Below are positions 49,498 through 58,051 of a DNA stretch of 64,000 nucleotides, piece by piece (the stretch's first letter is position 1; the number at the start of each line of letters is the position of its first letter). The stretch is from JASLBX01 sp035762665. GTDB lineage: Bacteria; Actinomycetota; Actinomycetes; Jiangellales; Jiangellaceae. The DNA lies in contig DASTNZ010000057.1 of assembly GCA_035762665.1 (NCBI GenBank), positions 1 through 64,000 on the forward strand. The letters run 5' to 3'. Made by a program: the position numbers and the translations under genes. Under the pieces are notes generated by a model that worked only from the letters and a program-made list of their open reading frames with translations, was not told the DNA's origin and searched no databases.

Positions 49498-50541
49498 TCA
49501 GGTCAGCGCTGCCAGGGCGAGGTCGACGTCTGCTTCAGTCGTGTAGAGGTGGAACGAGGCGCGCACGCGGCCGCCGCGGACGGCTGCTCGTATACCGGCG
49601 GCGGCCAGCCGTTCCTTGGCGCCTGCGATGTCGACCGACACGATCGCGGAGTCGCCTTCCGGTAAGCCCAACCCGGCCCGGAACCGGTTCGCCAGGCCTA
49701 CGTTGTGGGAGTGGATCGCGGCAGTGCCCACCTGCTCGATGAGCTCGAGTGCCGGAGCCGTACCTACCCAGCTGAACCAGGCGGGTGAGATGTCGAAGGC
49801 CCGCGCATCGGAGGCCAGGCGCAATGGGGGACCGTAGTACGAGGCATGCGGATCCGAGCCGGCCCACCAGCCGGCCTGATGTGGAATGAGCTGAGCCCGC
49901 AGTTCGGGCCGGGTGACCAAGAAGGCGGTACCGCGCGGCGCCAGCAGCCATTTGTAGGCACCACAGACCACCGCGTCGAACCGGCTGGCGTCGACCGGGA
50001 GCCAACCGCACGCCTGGGTGGCGTCGGCGACCGTCATTGCGCCAGCGGCGCCGGCGGCGGTGACGATCGCGTCGACATCGGCCACCTCGCCGGTCGCCGA
50101 CTGGACCACGCTGAAGGCGACTAAGTCCGTGCGCTCGTCGATTGCTCCGGGCAGCTCGCGGGCCGGTACGGTCCGTACCTCAACGCCGCGGGCGGCCTGC
50201 GCTAGCCACGGGAACAGGTTCGAGGTGAACTCCTCCTGTGGCGCCACCACTTGTGCCCCCGCGGGCAGCCAGGAGGCAATAGGTGCAAGGAGCTGAGACA
50301 CCTGGGCGCCGGTCGAGACGTCGCCCGGCGCCACCGCAGTAAGGTCGGCGAACGACTTCCGCGAACGTTCGGTCGACTCACCCCATGGTTCCCAATCGGC
50401 CCCACCGACGCGCCACTCGGCAAGAGCCGCCTGCAGAGCGTCCCAGGCCGGCTGAGGAGGCAATCCGTAGCTGGCCGTGTTGAGGTATCCCGGTACCGGC
50501 TGGAACAGCAGCCGCGCAGAGGCGATGTCCACGGGCGCCAT
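49498..50541 (-). CDS. Class V aminotransferase-fold protein
   Basis: 347 residues from ATG 50541. PLP-binding Lys is in VVCGAYKWLLAPRGTAFLV; the Asp and Gln of the cofactor pocket lie in VADATQACGWLPVD. Fold-type I, class V (cysteine desulfurase/kynureninase/isopenicillin-epimerase-like); the actual reaction is not identifiable. Its stop nearly touches that of the convergent peptidase (3 bases apart), and its start is 40 bases from the divergent Lrp gene, a likely regulator. Confidence 0.88.
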   Translation of the reverse strand: MAPVDIASARLLFQPVPGYLNTASYGLPPQPAWDALQAALAEWRVGGADWEPWGESTERSRKSFADLTAVAPGDVSTGAQVSQLLAPIASWLPAGAQVVAPQEEFTSNLFPWLAQAARGVEVRTVPARELPGAIDERTDLVAFSVVQSATGEVADVDAIVTAAGAAGAMTVADATQACGWLPVDASRFDAVVCGAYKWLLAPRGTAFLVTRPELRAQLIPHQAGWWAGSDPHASYYGPPLRLASDARAFDISPAWFSWVGTAPALELIEQVGTAAIHSHNVGLANRFRAGLGLPEGDSAIVSVDIAGAKERLAAAGIRAAVRGGRVRASFHLYTTEADVDLALAALT

Positions 50542-50567
50542 CCTGTCACCCGTGGGTCGGCCCGAGC

Positions 50568-50573
50568 TAAGGT
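50568..50573 (+). promoter_or_regulatory. -10 box of the Lrp/AsnC gene
   Basis: TAAGGT followed by 8 bases and GTG 50582. Confidence 0.4.
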
Positions 50574-50581
50574 GTCTGCTC

Positions 50582-51022
50582 GTGGAGGAGATCGACCGGC
50601 AGATCGTCAATCTGCTGTCCCGTGACGGCCGGATGAGCTACACGGACCTCGGTAAGGCGACCGGTTTGTCTACCTCTGCGGTCCATCAGCGGGTCCGGCG
50701 ACTCGAGGAACGTGGTGTCATCCGGGGATACTCCGCCGTGATCGACTACGACGCCATCGGGTTGCCGCTCATGGCGTTCATCTCGATCAAGCCGATGGAC
50801 CCCCGCCAGCCGGACGACGCGCCGGATCGGCTGGCCGACTTCCCGGAGATCGAGTCATGCCATTCGGTCGCGGGCGACGAGAGCTACATTCTCAAGGTGC
50901 GCGTTGGGACACCGGGTGAACTTGAGGAACTGCTGGCTCGCATCCGGACGAAGGCAAGTGTGTCGACTCACACCACGATCGTGCTGTCCACGCCGTTCGA
51001 GGCTCGCCCGCCGTCTCGCTGA
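50582..51022 (+). CDS. Lrp/AsnC-family transcriptional regulator
   Basis: 146 residues from GTG 50582. The HTH (DRQIVNLLSRDGRMSYTDLGKATGLSTSAVHQRVRRLEERGVIRGYSAVID) is followed by a RAM effector domain with GDESYILKVRVGTPGELEELL. Such proteins bind amino acids. It is divergent from the class V aminotransferase and probably regulates it. The downstream alpha/beta hydrolase follows by 29 bases. Confidence 0.92.
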   Translation: MEEIDRQIVNLLSRDGRMSYTDLGKATGLSTSAVHQRVRRLEERGVIRGYSAVIDYDAIGLPLMAFISIKPMDPRQPDDAPDRLADFPEIESCHSVAGDESYILKVRVGTPGELEELLARIRTKASVSTHTTIVLSTPFEARPPSR

Positions 51023-51051
51023 GAACGCCAGATCCACGAAAGGCTCCGCCG

Positions 51052-52017
51052 TTGACAACCGACCCCGTACTCGGCCCGCCGTACACGGTCCGCGAAATCC
51101 AGCTGACGCCCGACGAGGAAGGTGAGGTCGTCGCAACCCTGGTGAGCCGCCCGACGGCCGAGCCCACCGGCCGGGCGGTGCTCTACGTCCACGGTTACGT
51201 CGACTACTTCTTCCAGGATCATGTCGCCCAGTTCTGGGTGGACGAAGGGTACGACTTCTACGCGCTGGATATGCGGAAGTACGGTCGCTCGCTGCGGCCG
51301 CACCAGACCCCCAACTACTGCACTGACCTGTCCGAATACGACGAGGAACTTGACGAGGCGGTACATCTCATCCGGGAGGACCACCACACCCTCGTGGTCA
51401 TGGCGCACTCGATGGGCGGGCTGGTGACGTCGCTGTGGACGAACCGCCGGCCGGCCGACACCGTGGACGCGCTGGTGCTCAACAGCCCATGGCTTAGCCC
51501 GCACAACGCGCCGTGGGTCGAACGGAATCCCGCGACCCTGCGCGCCGTAGAGGCGCTGGGTGCCGTCCGCCGGCGGTTCGTCCTGCCGATGCGGATTTCG
51601 CCCCACCACGGCCACAGCCTGCACCGCGACTTTCGAGGCGAGTGGGAATACGACCTCACCTGGAAGCCTCACAAGGGCTTCCCGGCGCACGCCGGTTTCG
51701 GCCGGGCCCTGGTGCGCGGCCATCGTGATGTCGCCCGCGGGCTGGACCTGCGGTGTCCTGTCTTGCTGGCGTGCTCGACGCGCAGCGTCCGATCAACTCG
51801 GTGGGGAGACGAGATCATGCGCGCAGACGCACTGCTCAACGTCGAGGACATGGTGACCCGTGGGGCCCACCTCGGGCGGCATGTCACGATCGTTCGCATC
51901 GACGGCGGCGTGCATGACCTCGCGCTGTCCGCGAGGAAGCCGCGCGAGCACTACTTTGCAGAAGTGCGCCGCTGGTGTCGGACGTACATCCCGGCGGGGA
52001 ATGCAACCGGGTCCTGA
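51052..52017 (+). CDS. Alpha/beta hydrolase (serine aminopeptidase S33-like)
   Basis: 321 residues from TTG 51052. The lid-type hydrolase shows VLYVHGYVDYFFQDHVAQFW, DMRKYGRSLRPH, the nucleophile Ser in VMAHSMGGLVTSLW and the C-terminal His in GGVHDLALS. Resembles monoacylglycerol lipase-like enzymes. The TTG start has AAAGG upstream; no other start fits the family N-terminus. Substrate unknown. Confidence 0.87.
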   Translation: MTTDPVLGPPYTVREIQLTPDEEGEVVATLVSRPTAEPTGRAVLYVHGYVDYFFQDHVAQFWVDEGYDFYALDMRKYGRSLRPHQTPNYCTDLSEYDEELDEAVHLIREDHHTLVVMAHSMGGLVTSLWTNRRPADTVDALVLNSPWLSPHNAPWVERNPATLRAVEALGAVRRRFVLPMRISPHHGHSLHRDFRGEWEYDLTWKPHKGFPAHAGFGRALVRGHRDVARGLDLRCPVLLACSTRSVRSTRWGDEIMRADALLNVEDMVTRGAHLGRHVTIVRIDGGVHDLALSARKPREHYFAEVRRWCRTYIPAGNATGS

Positions 52018-52026
52018 TAGGTTCCC

Positions 52027-53004
52027 GTGATCGTGCTCGAGACTTCCACCCCTGTGAGATCTGACCGCACCTGGATGGTCGCGCTGGCCGCTGCGCTCTG
52101 GGGTACGTCAGCGCTGATGCGAGAGCCGCTCACCCAGGACCTGGGCGTGGCCTCGGCGACGATCGTGTTCGCGGAACATCTGGTCCTCGTGTTGTGCCTG
52201 CTGCCGTGGTTACCCGCAGCCGTGCGGGCGTGGTGGTCGTCCTCCCTTCGGACGAAGGTTGCTGTCATCGTCATCGGCGCGGGCGCGTCGGCGCTCGCGA
52301 CCACGCTGTTCACTGCTGCGTTCGCGACCGGATTCGCGATCGACGGAAGTCCGGATGTGATCACGCCGGTGGCGCTGCAGAAGTTGCAGCCACTGATCGC
52401 CGTCCTGCTCGCCGCGGTGCTCCTAGCCGAACGCATCCGTCCGATCTTCTGGTTGTTCGTGGTGCCGGCTCTAGGCGGCGCGTGGCTCCTGGCTTTCGCC
52501 GAGCCGTTCGATGTGACGCTGCGGACGGCCGAAGCGTCCTTGCTCGCGTTGGGTGCCGCTGCGCTGTGGGGGTCAGGCACCGTGCTCGGCCGACTGGTCG
52601 GCTCTGAGCTGTCGGCTACCCACATCACCGCGCTGAGGTTCCTATTCGGGTTCGCGACGATGATCGTCATCGTCGGAGTGCGCGGCGAGCCGTTCACGGT
52701 GCCATGGGGCGCTGTGCCATACATCGTGCCCCTGGCGTTGATCGTGGGGCTGCTCGCACTGAGCCTCTACTATCGCGGTCTGCGGTACACCCCTGCGTCC
52801 CGGGCGACGTTCGCCGAGCTGGCCTTCCCGCTGACCGCCGCGGCCGTCGGGCTCGCGCTGGGCCGCAACCTGGTGTGGAACCAGTGGATCGGCTTCGGCA
52901 TCCTGCTCATTGCGGTGACCGGCCTCGCATTACACGAAAGCCGCAGCCGCAATCCCGCCGTCGCCGTTCCTGATCGGGTCGAGGACGCCGTCCCAGCCCA
53001 CTAG
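52027..53004 (+). CDS. EamA-family (DMT) transporter
   Basis: 325 residues with ten hydrophobic helices in two EamA halves. The first half contains WMVALAAALWGTSALMRE and ALQKLQPLIAVLLAAVLLAERI; the second contains LLALGAAALWGSGTVLGRLVG and RATFAELAFPLTAAAVGLALGRNLVWNQWIGFGILL. Probable metabolite exporter. GTG 52027 lies 9 bases after the hydrolase stop; GTG 52033 is another possible start. A very strong hairpin follows. Confidence 0.9.
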   Translation: MIVLETSTPVRSDRTWMVALAAALWGTSALMREPLTQDLGVASATIVFAEHLVLVLCLLPWLPAAVRAWWSSSLRTKVAVIVIGAGASALATTLFTAAFATGFAIDGSPDVITPVALQKLQPLIAVLLAAVLLAERIRPIFWLFVVPALGGAWLLAFAEPFDVTLRTAEASLLALGAAALWGSGTVLGRLVGSELSATHITALRFLFGFATMIVIVGVRGEPFTVPWGAVPYIVPLALIVGLLALSLYYRGLRYTPASRATFAELAFPLTAAAVGLALGRNLVWNQWIGFGILLIAVTGLALHESRSRNPAVAVPDRVEDAVPAH

Positions 53005-53012
53005 CCCGTGTT

Positions 53013-53100
53013 GTTCGATCACGTTCGGCAGGCGGCCCGACGTACCTACATGCCTGCATGCATGTAGGTACGGGGCTACGCCTGCCGAACGTGATCGAAC
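53013..53100. terminator. Long nested hairpin, bidirectional terminator
   Basis: A perfect 22-bp outer stem (53013-53034 with 53079-53100; core GATCACGTTCGGCAGGCG) encloses a perfect 12-bp inner stem GTACCTACATGC (53042-53053) with GCATGTAGGTAC (53060-53071), separated by 7-base internal loops. It lies between the converging EamA and glutaryl-CoA dehydrogenase genes. The left arm recurs at 32363. Confidence 0.85.
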
Positions 53101-53106
53101 GGAAAG

Positions 53107-54267
53107 TCAGCTGAAAGCGGAGTGGCCGGTGAGTGCCTGCCCGATGACGAGCTGGTGGACCTCGGACGTGCCTTCGTAGGTCAGGACCGACTCGAGGTTG
53201 TTGGCGTGCCGCATGACGGGGTATTCGAGGGTGATGCCGTTGGCGCCCAGAATGGTGCGGCAGGTTCGGGCGATCTCGATGGCTTCGCGGACGTTGTTGA
53301 GCTTGCCGAGGCTGACCTGCTCCGGGCGGAGCTTGCCCTCGTCCTTGAGCCGGCCAAGGTGCAGCGCGAGCAGGAAGCCCTTCTGCAGCTCCAGCGCCAT
53401 GTCGGCGAGCTTGGCTTGAGTCAGCTGGAAAGACGCCAGTGGCCGGTCGAAGACCTCCCGGTCGGCGGCGTAGGCGATCGCCGCCTCGAGGCAGTCGCGA
53501 GCCGCGCCGAGCGCGCCGAACACAATGCCGAACCGGGCCTCGTTCAGGCAGGACAGCGGGCCGCGCAGGCTGGAGATCTCGGGCAGCACCGCGTCGGCCG
53601 GCAGCCGGACTCCTTCCAGCACCAGCTCGCTGGTGATCGAGGCCCGCAACGACAGCTTGCCGCCGATCTTCGGCGCCGAGAACCCCGGCGTGTCAGTGGG
53701 GACGATGAAGCCCCGGACGCCCTCGTCAGTACGGGCCCACACGACGGCGACGTCGGCCACTGACCCGTTCGTGATCCACATCTTGGTGCCGTCGAGCACC
53801 CAATAGTCGCCGTCGCGGCGGGCCCTGGTTCGCATACCCGCCGGGTTGGAGCCGAAGTCCGGCTCGGTAAGCCCGAAGCAGCCGATCAGCTCGCCCGCCG
53901 CCATGCCGGGCAGCCAGCGCTGCTTCTGCTCCTCGGAGCCGAACTTCCAGATCGCGAACATGGCCAGGGAGCCCTGCACCGACACCAGGCTCCGGACACC
54001 GGAATCCGCTGCCTCGAGCTCCATGCAGGCCAAACCGTACGACACGGCATTGGTCCCGGCGCAGCCGTAACCGGTCAGGTGCATGCCGAGCAGGCCGAGC
54101 TTGCCGGCCTCGCGAGCCAGCTCAAGGGGAATCTCGCCGGCCTCGTACCACTCCGCGATGTGCGGGCGGACCCGGTCGGCGGCGAACCGCCGCACGGTCT
54201 CCTGGATCGCCTGCTCGTCTTTGGTGAGCAGGTGATCGATGCTGAGCAGTTCCAGGGGCGCGGTCAT
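53107..54267 (-). CDS. gcdH: Glutaryl-CoA dehydrogenase-like acyl-CoA dehydrogenase
   Basis: 386 residues. FAD motif FGLTEPDFGSNPAGM, WITNGSVADVAVVWART, LGANGITLEYPVMRHANNLESVLTYEGTSEVHQLVIGQALTG; the last stretch is characteristic of glutaryl-CoA dehydrogenases, with the catalytic Glu in YEGT. It oxidises and decarboxylates glutaryl-CoA to crotonyl-CoA, the step after oxoadipate in lysine breakdown. The ATG overlaps the E1 stop by 4 bases. Other acyl-CoA dehydrogenase subtypes are possible, but the operon supports this one. Confidence 0.85.
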   Translation of the reverse strand: MTAPLELLSIDHLLTKDEQAIQETVRRFAADRVRPHIAEWYEAGEIPLELAREAGKLGLLGMHLTGYGCAGTNAVSYGLACMELEAADSGVRSLVSVQGSLAMFAIWKFGSEEQKQRWLPGMAAGELIGCFGLTEPDFGSNPAGMRTRARRDGDYWVLDGTKMWITNGSVADVAVVWARTDEGVRGFIVPTDTPGFSAPKIGGKLSLRASITSELVLEGVRLPADAVLPEISSLRGPLSCLNEARFGIVFGALGAARDCLEAAIAYAADREVFDRPLASFQLTQAKLADMALELQKGFLLALHLGRLKDEGKLRPEQVSLGKLNNVREAIEIARTCRTILGANGITLEYPVMRHANNLESVLTYEGTSEVHQLVIGQALTGHSAFS

Positions 54268-56495
54268 AGGTGGTCTCCTCGTACGAGGCGGACAGCCGCC
54301 TCTTTGATCTCGTCCTCGCTCAGCAGCACATCGTTGGCTGCCGGGCCGAGTGGAACAAAGCTATCCCGGCTGGTGACACGGGCCATCGCACCGGAGTAGC
54401 CGGCGTCGACGAGGGCGGCGAGCACACCTTCGGATACCCCTCCGCTGCGCCGTGTCTCGTCGACCACCAGCACGCGGCCGGTGGCGCGAGCCTCCCGCAC
54501 GAGGTCGTCGACGGGCAGGGGAGCGAGCCAGCGCAGGTCGACGACGCGGGCGTGGATACCGTGCGCAGCCAGCCGGCGGGCGACCCGCAGGCTCATCCGT
54601 ACGCCGTTGCCGAACGTCACAAGGGTCAGCTGCGTTCCGTCCCCGTAAGTGCGGGCGCTGCCGACCGGCACATGCCCATCCGCCCAGGTGTCCGGCAGCG
54701 CGTAAGTGTCGAGCCAGCCGTCGTCACCGGCCTCGTACAGATCGCGGGCGTGGTACAGCGCTATCGGCTCCAGAAAGGCACAGATCGACCCATCGACCGC
54801 CGCGCTGGCCCAGCAGGTGCGCATCATCGCAGCGGCGTCGGAACCACGCGCCGGGCAGGCGATCACCAACCCGGGGATGTCGCGCAGGACGCCAATGGCA
54901 TTGTCGTTATGGAAGTGGCCGCCGAATCCCTTCTGGTACGCCAGCCCGGCGATGCGTATGACCATCGGATTGCGGTACTGGCCCTGGGAGAAGAACGACA
55001 GCGTGGCCGCTTCACCGCGCAGCTGGTCCTCGGCGTTGTGCAGGTAGGCCAGATACTGGATCTCCGGGACGGGTACCAGCCCGGCGAGACCGGCACCAAG
55101 GGCCAGGCCAAGGATGGACTGCTCGTCCAGCAGCGTGTCGAATACCCGTCCCGCGCCGAAGCGGCGCGCCAGCCCGCGGGTGACCCCGTACACACCGCCT
55201 TTGCGGCCGACGTCCTCGCCGAACAGCAACACCCGAGCGTCGGCGGCGAGCAGGTCGCCCAGCGCCGATGTAATGGACGCAGCCAGTGTCAGCCCACCCC
55301 TTTCCCGTTGATCACCGGAGGAGGAGTCGGGATCGGGTTTGCTGGCGGCGGCGAGCTTCGCCACTGCTTCGGCGACGGTGGACGGCCGCCGGGGCGCGAG
55401 CGGAGCCATGACCCGTTCGGCCGACGCCAGCCGTGGGGCGTCCGCCAGCTCGGCGATGGTGTGCTCGACGGTCCGAGCCGTCGCCTCGTAGCGGTCGAGC
55501 AGCTGACCAGGCGTGGCCGCGCCGCTTTCGGCCAAGGCGGACGCGGTACCCAGCAGCGGGTCGCGGGCGTAGTCGGCTTCGATCTGAGACGGTGTGCGGT
55601 AACTGATCTCGGCGTCGCTTCCGGCGTGGCCCAGCAGCCGGACAGTCCGCAGGTGCAGGAATGCCGGCCGCTGCGTGGTACGGACGTAGTCGGCGGCGGC
55701 CCGGGCGGTGTCATAGGTCGCCGCCACGTCGAACCCCTCCACTGCGAAATACCGCAGGCCCGGCCGCGACCCGTACGCCCGCTCGACCCATCCCTCAGGA
55801 GTGCGGACGGAGATGCCGATCCCGTTGTCCTCACAGACGAACAGCACTGGCACCGGCAGCCGTTGGTGCGCCGTGTGCAGCGCCGTGTTGATGGCACCCG
55901 TGGCGGTCGAGTGGTTGGCCGAAGCGTCCCCGAACGAGCACACCACCACCGAATCGGCCGGCCATGGCGGAACGACCCCGAGCTTGGCGGCCCGCCGAAG
56001 GGACACCGCCAGCCCCACGGCTCGCGGCAGGTGCGACGCGATCGTCGACGTCTGCGGAATCACCGAAAGTGCGGCGTGCCCGAACACCTTGTGGCGGCCG
56101 CCGGCGATCGGCTCGTCGGCGGCGCAGAGCAGGCCTTGCAGGACGTCCCGCACCGGCGCCGATCCCGCCACTTGGGCGGCCCGAGCCTGGTAGAACCCGC
56201 CCGATCGGTAGTGCAGCAGGGCGGGGTCCGTCCGCCGCAAGGCCGCGGCGACCGCAGCGTTGCTCTCATGGCCAGACGAGCCGATCGTGTAGAAGCCGCG
56301 CCCCTCCGACTGCAGGCGTCGCGCTGCGAAGTCCAGCTGTCGGCTCAGCGCCTGAGCGTCGAAGAGCTCGAGCGCAGAGGACACGGTCAGGCCGCTGCCA
56401 GGCCGGAGCGGATCCTCCGGCCCAGCGCCGCCCCCTGCCGCGATCAGGCCGGCCACCGCCGACCGGAACGCCTCGTCGACCGGATTAGCCGTCAC
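54264..56495 (-). CDS. Fused alpha-beta E1 2-oxoacid dehydrogenase (possible 2-oxoadipate type)
   Basis: 743 residues from GTG 56495, which overlaps the aldehyde dehydrogenase stop. The N-terminal 375 residues are E1-alpha-like, with the thiamine diphosphate motif GDASANHSTATGAINTA starting near 189 and LPVPVLFVCEDNGIG; the C-terminal 350 are E1-beta-like (LLFGEDVGRKGGVYGVT, LDEQSILGLALGAGLAGLVPVPEIQY, RVLVVDETRRSGGVSEGV), joined by a short linker. Branched-chain type E1 is normally two genes. No E2 or E3 is encoded nearby, so it must share those. Location between aminoadipate-semialdehyde dehydrogenase and glutaryl-CoA dehydrogenase suggests it turns 2-oxoadipate into glutaryl-CoA; a branched-chain substrate is the alternative. 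Confidence 0.83.
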   Translation of the reverse strand: MTANPVDEAFRSAVAGLIAAGGGAGPEDPLRPGSGLTVSSALELFDAQALSRQLDFAARRLQSEGRGFYTIGSSGHESNAAVAAALRRTDPALLHYRSGGFYQARAAQVAGSAPVRDVLQGLLCAADEPIAGGRHKVFGHAALSVIPQTSTIASHLPRAVGLAVSLRRAAKLGVVPPWPADSVVVCSFGDASANHSTATGAINTALHTAHQRLPVPVLFVCEDNGIGISVRTPEGWVERAYGSRPGLRYFAVEGFDVAATYDTARAAADYVRTTQRPAFLHLRTVRLLGHAGSDAEISYRTPSQIEADYARDPLLGTASALAESGAATPGQLLDRYEATARTVEHTIAELADAPRLASAERVMAPLAPRRPSTVAEAVAKLAAASKPDPDSSSGDQRERGGLTLAASITSALGDLLAADARVLLFGEDVGRKGGVYGVTRGLARRFGAGRVFDTLLDEQSILGLALGAGLAGLVPVPEIQYLAYLHNAEDQLRGEAATLSFFSQGQYRNPMVIRIAGLAYQKGFGGHFHNDNAIGVLRDIPGLVIACPARGSDAAAMMRTCWASAAVDGSICAFLEPIALYHARDLYEAGDDGWLDTYALPDTWADGHVPVGSARTYGDGTQLTLVTFGNGVRMSLRVARRLAAHGIHARVVDLRWLAPLPVDDLVREARATGRVLVVDETRRSGGVSEGVLAALVDAGYSGAMARVTSRDSFVPLGPAANDVLLSEDEIKEAAVRLVRGDHL

Positions 56496-58036
56496 TCGCC
56501 CAGCCGGACGTCCAGGTCCGGCTCCAGCTCGGCGACGTCCATCTGAGCCTTCTGGAGCCTGCCGGAGTAGTCCCAGTTCATCGACTGCCAGCGGGTGAAC
56601 TGATCGAGGACCCACTGCCCGGACTGGCGGGATCCGTTTCCGGACTTGCCGTTGCCGCCGAACGGCAGGTGGGCCTCGGCGCCGGATGTCGAGTTGTTGA
56701 TGCTGACCATCCCGGCCGAGATTCTCCGGCGGAACGTGAATGCTTCTTTCGGGTCATTGGTGTAAATCGAGGAAGACAGCCCGTACCCCGGAGCGTTGGC
56801 CAGCTCCAGGGCCTCGTCAAGTGTCGAGTAGGTCGTGACGCCGACGATTGGGCCGAACGTCTCCTCGTCGAAAATGGCATCCCCGGGACGGACACCGTCG
56901 ACGATCATCGGATGGTAGTACAGCCCGATCGCCGGGTCGCCGGCGAAGCCGGGCCGCGGGTTGTCGTCGGTGATCCGACCGGTCGCGCCGTGCACCGTGT
57001 GGTGCGGCTGCACCCAGGTCAGGAACTCCTCGTACCGGTCGGCGAACTTCTGGTCCAGCAGCGGACCCATGAGCACTTCGCCGCTCGGGTCACCCACGAC
57101 GGCACTGTCGACCGCCTTGGTGAAGCGGGCCAGGAAGTCGTCGTGCACCGATTCATGGACGATGACAGTGCCGAGCGACGTGCAGCGCTGGCCGGCCGTG
57201 CCGAAACCCGAGAACAGCGCACCCTCCACAGCGAGGTCGAGGTCCGCGCTGGGGGTCACGACAAGCGGATTCTTGCCGCCGAGCTCGAGGCATGCCGTCT
57301 GCAGGTGCCGACCCGTCAGCTCGCCGATCAGCCGGCCGACTGTGGACGAACCGGTGAAGCCAACCTTGTCGACATGACCGGCCTCGAGTGCCTGCTCTAG
57401 CCCGGCGAAGGTAGCCGGGCCGTCTGCGTACACCACGTTGAACACGCCGTCGGGCAGCCCGCCACCGCGGACGAACAACTCGTGGAAGGCTGCCGAAGCA
57501 GCGGGGGAGTACTCCGCCGGCTTCCATACGATCGTGTTGCCCGCCAGCAGGGCCGGGACGATGTACCAGGACGGAACGGCCACCGGAAAGTTGCCGGCAG
57601 TGATCACCGCGACCGTCCCTACGGGGTTCCGGAAGGTGAACAGCTGCTTGTCCGGCATCTCGCTGGGGACGGTCTGGCCGTATAGCCGGCGCCCCTCCCC
57701 GAGGAAGAAGTCGCATGTGTCGACGATCTCGCGCACCTCGCCGAGCGCCTCGGCGTACGGCTTGCCGATGTCTCTGACAACCAGCGCTGCAAGTCGCTCG
57801 GAGTTCGCCTCGACGACGCGCCCGATGTGCGCGATCGCTCGGCCCCGTACGGGCGCGGGGATGTCCGCCCACGCCGGCTGGGCGCGCTTGGCGGACGCCG
57901 CCGCTGCGGTGAACGTGCCGGCATTGCCCTGGATGACCTCGGCGACGACCTCGTCCAGGTTGGCGGGATTGGTGCTGGCGACGCGCTGGCCATCGGTGAC
58001 CGGCTTGCCGTCGATGACAGACATGATCTGCGTCAT
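56492..58036 (-). CDS. Aldehyde dehydrogenase, ALDH7/aminoadipate-semialdehyde type
   Basis: 514 residues. Catalytic C285 (FGTAGQRCTSLG) and E251 (CLELGGKNPLVV), with NAD motif GFTGSSTVGRLIGE. The AGQRCTS context and position next to lat indicate oxidation of 2-aminoadipate 6-semialdehyde (piperideine-6-carboxylate) to 2-aminoadipate. It starts 15 bases after lat and overlaps the E1 gene by 4 bases, so it is co-transcribed with both. Confidence 0.9.
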   Translation of the reverse strand: MTQIMSVIDGKPVTDGQRVASTNPANLDEVVAEVIQGNAGTFTAAAASAKRAQPAWADIPAPVRGRAIAHIGRVVEANSERLAALVVRDIGKPYAEALGEVREIVDTCDFFLGEGRRLYGQTVPSEMPDKQLFTFRNPVGTVAVITAGNFPVAVPSWYIVPALLAGNTIVWKPAEYSPAASAAFHELFVRGGGLPDGVFNVVYADGPATFAGLEQALEAGHVDKVGFTGSSTVGRLIGELTGRHLQTACLELGGKNPLVVTPSADLDLAVEGALFSGFGTAGQRCTSLGTVIVHESVHDDFLARFTKAVDSAVVGDPSGEVLMGPLLDQKFADRYEEFLTWVQPHHTVHGATGRITDDNPRPGFAGDPAIGLYYHPMIVDGVRPGDAIFDEETFGPIVGVTTYSTLDEALELANAPGYGLSSSIYTNDPKEAFTFRRRISAGMVSINNSTSGAEAHLPFGGNGKSGNGSRQSGQWVLDQFTRWQSMNWDYSGRLQKAQMDVAELEPDLDVRLGE

Positions 58037-58051
58037 GGCGTATGTCCCTCC

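Noticed and set aside
54270..56546. A 758-codon open frame on the plus strand
   Set aside because: It lies antisense to the fused E1 gene, has no recognisable domain and shows the Arg/His/Gly-rich composition of a GC-rich shadow frame.
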